From Krasilnikovozyma curviuscula (Eukaryota; Basidiomycota; Tremellomycetes; Cystofilobasidiales; Mrakiaceae): a stretch of 64,000 nt of DNA. The translations under genes and the position numbers were made by a program. Shown here piece after piece: positions 11,392 to 22,970 of the stretch. The notes beneath the pieces were generated by a model. The model searched no databases, was not told the DNA's origin, and saw nothing but the letters and a program-made list of their open reading frames with translations. The DNA is taken from assembly GCA_014825775.1 (NCBI GenBank), contig MVAQ01000077.1:23043-87042 (forward strand), in the 5' to 3' direction. Position 1 is the stretch's first letter, and the number at the start of each line of letters is the position of its first letter.

Positions 11392-14170
11392 GGCTCTCTG
11401 CGGTTGAAGAAGGGCCCGCACCTCCTCACCCTGCTGAACTTTTGGAAGAGACTTCTCACAGAAAGGCTGCAACAACAAAACCTTCAGTATTGGGAGGATT
11501 TATATCTGCTCTGAGCGCTGGCGGTGAAGGCTCAAGGTAAGTGTCGGCTCGTTTGATGCCAGGTGAGCTTTTCAGCCTGTCATCTTGACATCTAGTATCC
11601 GATTGGGCTCAGATTTGTTTAAATACAAATACAATTTTTTAAAAGCTTCTCCTGGAGATATTCACTACAGAACCTGGAGAGAAAATGGAGTTTCCAACGG
11701 TCACGATGCACGCACCTCTTCGTCGTCTGATCACCAAATTCAACAACAGAAGTACCTCAACGGAGAACTTCAGTCAATGAATAATTATAGAACCATTTTC
11801 CCAAAGATGCCTAGCCATGGTGAAGAGTTCTCGAACCCATTTCAGCACGCACTTAGCGTTTGGACTCAGTCGTCGTCGGTCCCCTCTCCACCACCTGACG
11901 AGTACTCGGATCTTCAAAAGATGCAGTATGTCAGAGATTGTTTTAGTCTATTGTTCTTTTCTCTAAGTCAATCATCGCCGTTCCTGGATGGCGGAGGTCG
12001 TCATTCAGATTCATCGCCCAGTGCTCCCTTTACTTATTCCTACAATTCTTCAAAGTCGACTATGGCTTCTCGTACCGGAGATCATGGTGGATTGAGTCCG
12101 AAACGGGACTTCTTCTCACGTGATATTTTGTCCAAGCCTTATTCACCTTCAACTACTTCAAAACTAAAACGCGTCAACCAGCTCGAAGATGATGGTCAGA
12201 ATACGAAAGAAGGAAGTTCGAGCTCTCACAAGCGTCAGAAGTCTGTGTCTGCTCCACCTACCGACCAGAATCATCAATTCTACTCTAGTGTGGCTCAAAG
12301 ATCTACTCAATCGCGACAGACGAGTATCAATGTGGTTCGATCTCAGACTCCTCCTCAAAGCATTGACAATTCTTTGCCAACTTCAGTCAACACGCCTTTA
12401 TCTATCAACCCAGCAACCAATCAAGAACTTGCATCTACCTTTCGTCGAGAATCCGGTAACTCTGAGCTGGCCACCACCAGCAATGGTTTTTTCAGAAGCG
12501 AAACGCCGTCTCCAAACAACGCAGAAACAAGAGTATCTTTTCAGTCTTCTACGATTAAATCAACATCTGTACCACAACTACGAATATCTTCAACTGCAGT
12601 GTCAAAAATCCGACATGCCGATACCCAACCTTCAAAACCCAGACTCAAAGCATGCGACGAAGCGCATGAAAGAGACAAGGAGAGGCAACGATTACTGAAT
12701 GAGAGGAATGCTTTCAAGAAGAACCAAAGAGAAAGATCTGCTGAGCTCTACAAAGACCACCTCAGACAGGACGATGATGTGGTGGAGACGAGAGGTGCTC
12801 CACCTCTTAAAGACAGCTACTTCCCTGGCGGAAGAAGAAAAAATAGCGGCTCTAGCATTAAGAAGGAAGTCGATATCCAACTGTCATCGTCCAGCCGGAA
12901 TCGACCAGTGCCATCAGCATCAGCGGTCAAACGTGACGACGAGCTTCAGCAGAAGGTGGACGCAGCTCTTTATTGGAGGGAGAAACAAGAATTTGAAAAT
13001 GAGACCGAAGCGAATGATTTCATCCGGACCGAAAATCATCTTGTTCATCGTTTCTCTCTATTGCCTTCGAAACGGCAAACTTTCTTTGGTGCATCTTCTT
13101 CAGCAGCGCCAGAAGGTACGGCAGTGTCATACTATGATTTGAAAAGAGAAAGGGATATTGATAGATACGATTTGGATGGATCTCGGGTCGATCTTTCTCG
13201 TCGAAGCGGTGGGTTATCTGATTGCTTGGGCGGTCGCAGGCACTTTGCTGACTGACATATACTTTTGCCAGATATCAGCTTTTATGATCAGTTTCCAAGT
13301 CATGATGTGCAGTCTACTGCACTCAGACCAACCTCTCCTCCTCCTTTTGATCATCGAAGAAGATCTCTCCACGACGTCTCGCCTAAAAGGAATCATCGAT
13401 CACCATCACCTCCGCCAATTCGCAAACGCCCTCTCTCTCCACCAAAGCCACCTCGAGAAAATCGACCATATCAGATCGCTCCTTACTCTCCTGTTACTTG
13501 GAGAGATGTAGTCCCTTCTCTACCTCCTCCAGCAAGGTACGCTGTACCTCGCCATCGACTAGGGTCGAGACGTTACCCTCCCCCTTCCAATCCTGTCGAT
13601 TATGACCGTCCAGGAAGAAATCCACGATCGTTCAAACCCGCTTTCTATCCTCCTCCTCGAGACAATGATTCAGGATATCAACCAACGCTCCTGTCTCCTG
13701 GTCCCCCCGCTGAAGCCTATTATGCGAGCGTTCGACCACCGGTCGATCTAAGAGATCGATCCTTCGATCTGCCATTGCGATCGCATCCACCCGATAAAGG
13801 CCACGACTACAGGTACGCACCACCCCCACCTTCAGCAATGCCTTACTACGACGATCTACGGCTAGCACCACCGCCAGCTTGGGCTACTTCAGACCACCGC
13901 GTCCCAATACCACTCTCATCTTCAAATTACTACGATGATCCTCCTAGAGGTCACGCATCCCCTCCGTCTCCAGGGAGCTATGGCAGAAGATGCGAAGAGG
14001 AGTATGGCTATCGCTCCGCTCCTCCACCGCTTTCGTATGGCCCACCATCACCAGTAATAGCAGGAATGAGAGGAAAAAATGAGAAGAGAAGAGAGAGGAG
14101 GCTATATGATGGTGGTCGAGTCCCTCCAATGGCGACGTCTTGGACCAACTCGAGCGTCGCGAGGCGCTAA
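11392..14170 (+). CDS. Large disordered Ser/Pro/Arg-rich protein of unknown function, 5' end unresolved
   Basis: I do not recognise this protein. The exon frame runs to 11536, then 11596-11925, 11968-13208 and 13272-14170; all junctions keep frame. The feature start is a likely acceptor (CTCCAAAG before 11392), because the first exon frame has no ATG after an upstream stop; the first in-frame ATG is at 11777. The middle third is Ser/Thr/Gln-rich. A charged helix-prone stretch follows (E-R-D-K-E-R-Q-R, then K-K-N-Q-R-E-R), and the last third is dense in Pro, Tyr and Arg (repeated P-P-P and Y-Y-D-D). Such composition is common in nuclear RNA-processing or transcription proteins, which is only a guess. 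The 42-base intron at 11926-11967 is divisible by three, so its retention would not break the frame. Confidence 0.6.
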
Positions 14171-14520
14171 TGATCAATCCTGAAAGGTGAGTTTTCCATC
14201 ATTATCTTCTCTAGGTCTAGTCGAAATCAACTCCTTCCTCTGACTTTGTTCTGGGATTGTCGAACAGGCTGAAGATGAAAAGTTTATCTTCGGTCTGGCA
14301 ACCCGATTCCCCCTTGGATACGTAATGATACCCTGCGATAACCTAATATTATAGAGCACAAGCTCTTCGCGATTCAATTCATAATTCTTGTGGAAATCTC
14401 AAACTATAGAAAAGAAAACACGAGAAAAAAAAAGATAGTCGAGTCAGGGACTCTCCAGGATTTTTTTTGGCGGAGCACCTATTGGCTGTCCTTTAACCAG
14501 ACTTCTCTTACCGCAAAGTT
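14171..14520. other. Intergenic, ILV3 promoter region
   Basis: 350 bases with A-rich and T-rich tracts just upstream of ILV3. No feature recognised. Confidence 0.5.
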
Positions 14521-17069
14521 ATGCTGTCTTCCAAAATAGCTTCGAGAGCTTCCTCGACATCGAGGAGGTCTCTGTCGACATCAGCAGCTCGCAGACTTGA
14601 CGATGGTAAAATTATCATGAACCGCTACTCGAGAAATATCACTGCTGGAAAATCACAGGGTGCTTCTCAGGTGAATATGGACATCCTCAACCTCTTTCTT
14701 TCCTAGTTATCATAGGAATCTAATACTTATTCGAATTTGGTATCGGTCAGGCTATGCTGTACGCTACTGAAGGTGTTAACGACGAGTCCGATTTCCAGAA
14801 AGCTATGGTTGGTGTTGCGTCCGTTTGGTAAGTACCATCTCACCACCTCTGCATCCCTCTCTTTCTCACAGCATGTTGATTATGTATCTTCTTTGCGATC
14901 TATAGGTATGAAGGTAACCCGTAAGAAATTTCTATGTCAATTTACCTTCGCCTGAATGGAATACTCACCTCTCGTTCGAATATGATGGTATTTCTAGATG
15001 CAACAAGCACTTGCTGGGTCTTGGACAAAGAATCAAGAAATCTCTTGTGAAGTCAGACCTCATTGGGTACCAGTTCGGTACTGTCGGTGTCAGCGATGGT
15101 ATCTCTATGGGAACTTTCGGAATGAGCTATTCTGTGAGTCAGCTGTAGCGGCTTCTTCTTTTTTGACAACGTCTCACGCCGAACGAGCAGGAGTGTCTCT
15201 CATCGCCTCTTAGAAGTTGAACTCGGTAGCTCTGGTCCAAGATTTGTGCTGACAAATTTATGTTTTCGCTGTTGCCTCTCTTCGCCTCTTTTCATTATAG
15301 CTTCAATCTCGAGATCTGATAGCGGATCAAGTTGAGACGGCTGCAGGAGGACACTGGTTGGACGGAATGGTTGTTGTCCCTGGATGTGACAAGAATATGC
15401 CAGGAACGTTGATCGCATTGGGCAGACTGAACCGACCCGGATTGATGGTTTACGGTGGTACCATCAAAGCTGGAAACTGTGGTGGTGGTCCCCTCGATAT
15501 CGTCTCTGCTTTCCAGAGTTATGGAAAGTACTTGGCGGACGGTCAGACGGAAGAGGCTGAGAAGGAGAGATTTGCGACTGTTCGAAACGCCTGTCCAGGA
15601 GCTGGCGCTTGTGGTGGTGTAAGAGATGTCCCATTTCAGTTTGATTCAATCAATCGAAACCTGACTCTATTCAATACTTTTTATGCAGATGTACACCGCT
15701 AACACCATGTCTTCGGCTGCTGAGGCTATGGGTATGACTATCACTGGTGGATCATCTTTCCCAGCTGAGACCCAGGACAAGTTGGACGAATGTGACATGG
15801 TCGGAGATGTTATGAGAAACATGCTCGAAAAGAACATCTTGCCAAGAGACATCATGACCAGAGCTGCATTCGAGAACGCCATTGTAAGTAGTCTTAACCG
15901 TAGCTTGCTTAGCGTCATCGTTCTGACTCACTTGTATACCCTCCTTTTCTCTCTCAGACCCTCACCATGGTTCTCGGTGGATCTACTAATGCTGTGCTCC
16001 ACATGATTGCTATCGCTCAGAGTGTCGGTATCAAGCTGACAGTCGATGACTTCCAACACGTCTCCGACAAAACACCTTTCCTTGCTGATCTGAGACCATC
16101 AGGAAAGTACGTCATGGAAGATGTCCATAGAATTGGTGGTATTCCAAGTAAGTTCTCCGAGTATGCTCATTTCAGATCGTCTTTTTTGACTCATCGTCTT
16201 TCGCACCATAGACGTCCTTCACTATCTCGAGAAGGAGGGTCTTATCGATGGTTCTATCATGACCGTTATGGGCCGAACTCTTGCTGAAAACAACGATCGA
16301 TGGCAAGCGAAGAACGCCAAACTCTGGCAGGGTCAAGATATCATCAGGCCACTCAATCAACCCATCAAGGAGAGCGGACACATCAGAATCCTTAAGGGTT
16401 CATTGGCACCAGATGGTGCCGTTGCTAAAATTACTGGAAAGGAAGGTCTCTACTTCCAGGGTAAAGCACGTGCGTTCGATAACGAAGACGATTTCGTCAA
16501 AGCTATCGAGAGCGGATCCATCAAGAAAGGAGAGAAGACTGTCGTTGTGCTGAGGTACCTGGGTCCAAAGGGTGGACCTGGTATGCCAGAGATGTTGAAG
16601 CCAACTTCTTTGATCATGGGGGCTGGTTTAGGTTACGATGTCGCTTGTTTGACTGATGGTAGATTCTCTGGAGGGTGAGTGTCGACTTGTGTTAAATGTG
16701 TCATGCTCAAGAGTAGCTTCTGATATAGCCCCTCTCTTCTATTCTATTAGATCGCACGGTTTCGTCGTTGGGCATGTCGTTCCAGAAGCTCAAGTCGGAG
16801 GTCCAATTGCTCTCGTCGAGGATGGGGATGTAATCACGATCGACGCCGTCAAGAACACCATCGAGTTGGAAGTCAGCGAAGATATTATGTTGAAGAGGAA
16901 AGAGAAGTGGGTTGCACCACCTCTTAAAGCCAACTCTGGTGCTCTCTACAAATACATCAAATTGGTGACTAGTGCCAGTGATGGTTGTGGTGAGTAATGC
17001 AGCTTGTCCTACGTGTGATCGCTCTCTAATGAAATCTTGCTTTTATTTCGATTAGTTACCGATCTCTAA
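14521..17069 (+). CDS. ILV3: Dihydroxy-acid dehydratase, mitochondrial
   Basis: Fe-S enzyme that dehydrates dihydroxy-isovalerate and dihydroxy-methylvalerate in valine, isoleucine and leucine synthesis. Exons 14521-14670, 14751-14827, 14906-14920, 14998-15133, 15301-15618, 15689-15883, 15958-16147, 16212-16674, 16751-16989 and 17056-17069 give 598 residues. The first 25 residues are rich in Ser and Arg with no acidic residue, a mitochondrial targeting signal. Signatures visible are C-D-K-N-M-P-G and G-A-C-G-G-M-Y-T-A-N-T (cluster ligands, the second joined across an intron) and G-R-F-S-G-G-S-H-G-F near the C-terminus. One exon is only 15 bases and the last contributes 14. The acceptor choices are confirmed by family conservation. 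Complete and very likely functional. Confidence 0.97.
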
Positions 17070-17404
17070 ACGGCTTTGAACTTTTCAATTAGCAACTTTT
17101 GGGTGTGATTTTGATAAGCTTGCTTCGTTTTCGTCTTCTTCCTTGTTTAGTGTAGCTGGAGCAAGGTAAGGTATCAAATGCGCAACATCGAATTTGTCCA
17201 ATTTGGCAATGACACGTGGAGCTAATTACTGTAATAATGAACTTCGAGCAAAACAACAGCGGAAAGACATTTTCCGCCATGTCAAGAAACTTCCCACTGC
17301 TTGTGTGCTGGCGGCGCGTTGGAAGCGCAAGGTCACCTCTGTCCACGACAACAGCATATTGCCGCACCCTTCCCCTCCAGGTAGCTGGACAGAATTCAGC
17401 AGCC
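17070..17404. other. Intergenic between ILV3 and the SCY1-like gene
   Basis: 335 bases holding the ILV3 3' end and the promoter of the next gene; nothing else seen. Confidence 0.5.
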
Positions 17405-20400
17405 ATGGACTATTTCCGTTCGCTGGGGACGACTCTGCTGAATCAAACCGGAATCACGCTTCCTTTCACCTTGGGTGAGAAAGTCAATTCCTTCGAGGGC
17501 AAGACTATCTGGAGTTTACATGATGGCATTAGGAAGGTACGCCCCCAGAACTACTCTCACTCCCAGTGGACTGGCCCTATTACCTGCTTCGCTGTTGCTG
17601 GAGATCGACCTCTTCGCTCCATCGAAGCTGGCGTTGGAATGTGTAAACTGACCTGTTGGCTTTCCATTGGCACCTGTTTTTTTTCTTAGGAGGACTCGTC
17701 TCCTATCTCGATCTTGGTATTCGATGCCAACATCCCAGCACCACGGTCAACTTCAGATAGGAGAAACCTGCTTCCCATAGCAAAGAATGGTCTCAAAAAG
17801 ATGAGAAGCACTCGACATCCAGACATCCTTAAATTCATCGACGTACACGAGACGGAGACTCAGATATACATCATGACTGAGAGAGTCAAGCCTTTGGATA
17901 CAGTGTTCAGCGATGGGATGAAGGTGGAAGACGACTACATTGTGTGGGGACTGCAAAGAATCACCGTGAGTTTCGTTTCGCTCAGTTTGGTTTTGCTTTC
18001 CGGGCGTCTTCCCAATCGTCGACCGGTCTTAGGCTGACTGCTCAGATTATGTGGTTACACATAGAATGCTCTCGCTTTCTTGAACTCGCAGGCTTCCTCG
18101 ATACATGGCAACGTCAGGTCTGAATCCGTCTTTGTGACCGAATCTGGCGAATGGAGGCTGGGTGGCTTGGAGTTGTTAAGTTCAACGAAGGATACAGGAA
18201 TCACGTCTGATGGGATCGTTTGGAACTTTGGTGGGCTATTACCGAATTCCAACACGTTCGTCAGCCCTGAAATCAGGAAACAAGGATGGAGCATTCTCAA
18301 GGAGTGAGTTCGCGGCTCTCCTTACTTTCTTCGTTATTGCAAAGCGCATGATCTGACTGTGGTCTTCTTGTCCAACAGAACCGATGCGAATGTTGCAGAC
18401 TCATATGCACTTGCTCTTTTGATACACACCCTCTTCAACCCAACTCACCCTCTGCCCCCGACGTCCCAGCCTCCTCACCCGCCGCCTCAGCCCTCTTCAC
18501 GAGGCTCAATCCCCAACTCGATCTTCCCTGCATTTAAACGAATGTTGAACCCAAACCCACGGACTCGAATGTCAACAGCAGCCTTCTTGGAAGAGGGAAT
18601 GAAACTTGGCTCAGGGTTCTTCAAAGTCAACAGGCTCGTCGTTGTTTGTGAAGGACTAGATGGATTCGCCCTGGCGTCAGAAGGAGAACGAGCTGCATTC
18701 TTACATGCCATTCAAAACTCAATTGCTTCGTTCCCACCTCAATTTTTGACGTACAAGGTCTTGCCGTCCCTCCTTCACTCACTTTCGCTCTCAACAACAT
18801 CAGCTTCAGCGCTCTTGCCCATCGTCTTGCAGCTGGGTAGAGTTGTACCACCTTCAGATTACTCGAAGATGGTACTGGAACCAGTGGTGAAGCTGTACGC
18901 AAGTCCTGATCGTGGAACGAGAATGGCCCTCCTTGAAGGTCTGTCAGATTATGGTGACAAGCTGGATCAGAGGCTGGTTGTCGACAAGGTTTGGCCTCAC
19001 CTGGTAAGTATCCACATCTGCCATGGCGTATGAATTGCTCTAGCTCATTGTTAATTTTCCTGCTTCCAGATCACTGGCTTTGCTGATTCAGTAGCTGTCA
19101 TTCGAGAAGCAACTATTAAAGCGATACCTATCATCGCTCCAAAAGTGAGTATTTTGCTCTGTTGTAACAGGAGGCCATGTCAAGTGTTGAACAGATCTTT
19201 CCATTTTAAGCTCTCTGAACGTCTCTTGAATAACGACCTCCTGCGACACTTAGCGAAGATGCAGCTCGACCCAGAACCATCGATCCGAACCAACACTTGT
19301 ATCCTCCTTGGTCGGCTAGCCAAACAACTCGGTCCGAATACGAAGAAGAAAGTTCTTGTACCCGCCTTCGCTAGGAGTCTGAAGGATACTTTCGTCCACG
19401 CCAGAGTCGCTGGTCTGATGGCTCTGATGGCGACGATAGAAGTCTATGACCGGGAAGATTTGGCTGTGAGGGTTATTCCAAACATGTCGTTTGCCCTGGT
19501 TGATAAGGAAAAGTATGCCTTTTTTCAATTTTTTTATTATTTGGGTGCCTGGGCTGCTTGCTGACGGTTCTCTGTTTCTACTCAGATTGGTGAGGGATCA
19601 GGCTTTCCTTGCTGTCAACATCTTCGTCAAGAAACTGGAAGGTATGGTAGCCTCAATGGCTGAGACTGCTGAGACCAATGGAGCTGTTTCAAGTGCTGGA
19701 GGTGTTGGACCTACCACCACAGCGACCTCGGCTAACGCTTCAGCTGGCGGAATGGTCAACACTGCTGGTGCTGCAGCCGGTGCTTTGGCAGGTTGGGCTT
19801 TTGCTTCATTGGGCTCAAAACTCGCTGCATCGGAGGAACACTCTGCAATGAATGCACCATCTTCATCTAATGACCCATCCATCCCAGGATCATTCTCATC
19901 AGCTGCACCAGCTTATGTCGCGCCGGCGATGAACTTCAACCCTTCCGCTTCATCAGCATCAGCATCTAACAGCAACCCTCACTCTTCCTTTGGACAAGCA
20001 CAATCATCAGCAGCATCTGCATCTAGGACTCCATCCAAGACTGGTGCCATGAAGATGGGTGGTGTCAAGAAACACAATGTACCCGATTTCCTGTTGGAAG
20101 AAACGCTTGCAGCAGAGGAAGATGATATGGCAAAACAGTGGGGTGGTGATAACCTGATTGACGTAGAAGCTGATGAAGATGATTGGAGTGCCTTCGAAGC
20201 TGCACCTACACCACTATATCCGCCTGAAGAACCAACGTACAACCTGTCTACCTCCAAGCCGAAAACGACCAATGGATCGAGCGCTAAACCTAAACCTGCG
20301 GTACCTTCCGCTAATATTGGTTAGTAGTCACTGCCTTTCGTCTGACCTATGTTTCTGCGTCTATGTTGACTAATGAATATTCTTACTTGATCAGATGATG

Positions 20401-20654
20401 TTGACCCGTGGGCTGATCCAGAACCAACACCAGCTCCTAAACCCGTCGCAACTGCACCGAAACCGAAGCCAGTGGTTAAAAAGGCACCTGTTCCAGCTCC
20501 AGCTCCACCAACGCCTCCTCCCGTGGTAGAGGAACCAGCAGTTGTGAACTTGGCTGGTCTGTCGAAGGAAGAAAAAGATGCGGAGATGGCTAGGAGGCGA
20601 GAGGAGAGGAAAGCGAGAATTGCAGCGATGAAGGACAAGAAGGGTAAGGCGTAG
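17405..20654 (+). CDS. SCY1-like pseudokinase (tRNA export/COPI-associated), CEX1-like
   Basis: Cytoplasmic N-terminal kinase-like protein of the SCYL1/Cex1 family, which binds tRNA export or COPI coat components. Exons 17405-17536, 17690-17965, 18065-18303, 18379-19003, 19070-19144, 19211-19512, 19586-20319 and 20395-20654 give 880 residues. The N-terminal kinase fold (about 20-290) is catalytically dead: the catalytic loop reads I-H-G-N instead of H-R-D and the DFG position reads G-G-L. HEAT-like repeats follow (about 330-560, for example R-T-N-T-C-I-L-L-G-R-L). The tail is low-complexity Ala/Ser with acidic D-D-W-S-A-F-E and a second D-D-V-D-P-W, then a Pro-rich stretch and a basic E-E-R-K-A-R C-terminus. 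The length fits the family. Confidence 0.93.
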
Positions 20655-20841
20655 CGTTTTAGAAGGGCTTTTGAACCTCACTATTATGGTTGTTAGAGAT
20701 GAGGCATTCTTGTTGTGTGCATCGAAACCAAACATCATTTAAGTCCATTAAATAAGAACAGTGTCAAAAAGCGTGCGTGAATAACAGATACAAACAATGT
20801 AAAAACGAGTATAAAAGAACAAAGTAAATAATGACGATATG

Positions 20842-22240
20842 TTACAATGCTGCCTCCTCCTGGTTCAGATCCAGCACCTCCTGCTTTTCCAGCTTCTCCG
20901 CCAACATTCCGAGAGTGGAGTAGATTTTACGTAGCTCCCTAAAGCATTGATGATATTAATAATAGTACTGAATGAGAGCAAAACACCATAGGAGTGGCTG
21001 CCGAAGATAAACTTACCAAGTAGCGCCAACGAGAAGAATGACGACGGAAATCCACACGCTGTCCTCCGAGATCCCACGAGAGGTGGCAAGAGCAGACAAT
21101 AAGTTCAAGAAAGGTCCAACAATCGGCATCAGCCCCGCTCCCCAGAACAAACTAATGAATCCGAAGGAGGCAATGAACCCAAAGCCCAACGCGAACGTAA
21201 GGAAGGTGGGCTCGAATTGGAGCAGCCCCATCTTATCTAGCAACTTGGAGCACTTCTCAGACGGTGAGCTGGTAAGCACAAATCGGATCATGCGCCGGAT
21301 GACGGTGTGAACGTTCTGACTCGGGTTGTAGATGGAGAAGATGGAGATTGGCGACATAATGACGGGATCGAGGGCGGAGACGGGTGTTTGGTTAAGGTCA
21401 GAGATGAGAAGAAATCGCAACATGTTGTTGAACTTGGTTGATTTTGGGGAAGAGGCTTCGGAAAGGGCATATCGGAGCATGAGGCCGGCGGAGAAGGAGA
21501 GGAAGAGGGTGATGATGAGCGTCGAGAGGACGAGGACTGGGTAGGAAAAATTAGCTGAAGTCAGTTTATCTCCTCAAAACGATCTGGAATGAGCAAGAGA
21601 AGCAGCGAAAGAAAGGGGAGACTTACACCTTTGAGAAGACAACGCAGCCCATCGACCCTTCTTGAATTTGTACTCAAACCCACATTCTCTGCAGGTCCAA
21701 TAGAAGCTTTTCTTTCTACGAATTCTCCCACCAAATGTTCTCGCCCAAGGTGTGAAGATGATGCCACCATTGGCAGCCATAGCGAACCCGAAGCCGATGC
21801 CAAGCGGCTCAGAAGTTGTGGACGCAGCTGTGGATCGCCATTGATCCAGGCAGTCGGTGTGGACCCACTATAGATGCGAGAGTAGTAGTTAGTAGGGAAC
21901 GAGAAGGAAGCAGGATTTCTCAACGAAGGGGTCCATCACTCACCCTCATGCTCCCTTTGCACAGACATGGCGAAATGAGCTTCCCACCTTCGTCGACCTC
22001 GAGCTCCGGGAACTCCATTCCAGCGTCAGAACAGAAACAGATTCTACACTGTCTCTCCTCATGTTGCGACCCACTAGCTTGTCCCTCGTTGCCGTGCTGG
22101 TGAGGCACGTCGAAGTCATCGAACGACTGATAAATCAAGTCCGAGTCGATGAGCAGCTGACGGTCTACCTGAGCCAGGTCAAAGAGCTCGATCTCTTCTC
22201 CCGTTGACAAGGGAAATCTGCTGAGAGGTAAAATGTCCAT
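20842..22240 (-). CDS. Membrane RING-CH (MARCH-type) E3 ubiquitin ligase
   Basis: 390 residues from exons 22240-21944, 21867-21627, 21554-21017 and 20938-20842. The RING-CH zinc ligands read Cys65-x2-Cys68, Cys92-x-Cys94, His102-x2-Cys105 and Cys158-x2-Cys161, with the diagnostic Trp after the HxxC pair. C-terminal to this are three or four hydrophobic segments (after about residue 180; again near 300-370), so the enzyme is membrane-anchored with a cytosolic RING, like other MARCH ligases acting in ER or endosomal quality control. The gap between the HxxC pair and the last Cys pair is about 52 residues, longer than usual, because of a Gly/Ala-rich insert. Exon 2 encodes the insert with no clear hidden intron. 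It converges with the SCY1-like gene. Confidence 0.88.
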
Positions 22241-22970
22241 TGTTTCTGTAGCGATAGCAGGACCAATATAAGAATTCGCGAATATGAGGATGGGGCTAGA
22301 AAGTGACGACTGAGCGTGTCAATTCCAGCTGTGTATGCCTTCGGTTCTGTTGCTGTCCTAGCCAGTCAGTGGGTTGCGAGATTCCATTCAGTGGATATTT
22401 GAACGCTGTGAGATGGGAACAAGGAGGAAGTGAGCGTCGTACTCGGTTTGTGCTCGCGAAATAAGGCGGCCATTGAGCAAGAGGAGCACACGATGCCCGA
22501 CCAGTCAAACCGCCTACTGCTGATACATACCCTGTGTCAACAACTGCACTGGGAGCAAACCTCTCGTTGGATTGGACCTCGTTCTGGAAGCAGATGGAGT
22601 CACGATCCCAGCTGAATTATCCGTCGCACCACATTTATCCTCGGCATCGGAATTGTGTGGATTGCGCCACTCAGAAGTACATCAGCCCCACAACAGGCGC
22701 AACTATCGAGTTCGGCTTCTGTTATTATTTTCAAAGTCTCATTACATCTCTCGTCGGCAGCAGGTTCTAGATGATCTTTCTTTAGGTCCAGATTCGCGCG
22801 TGCCGACCTGCCACTTTACCAGACTCGAAACGGAATCGATTGAAAGCTGCGAGACATGGTATAAGTATATATAAAGAGGTCATGAGTTGAAGCATTATAA
22901 AGTGATTATGTGGGAGAATTTTCATCACCTTTCGACCCTACCAAATCTTGATGTCGATGAATGAAGCATC
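22241..22970. other. Intergenic, RING-CH promoter side
   Basis: 730 bases between two minus-strand genes. No ORF with coding character, RNA or repeat recognised. Confidence 0.5.

Noticed and set aside
22430..22870. Overlapping plus-strand frames in the RING-CH upstream region
   Set aside because: They show no consistent frame, motif or splice structure.
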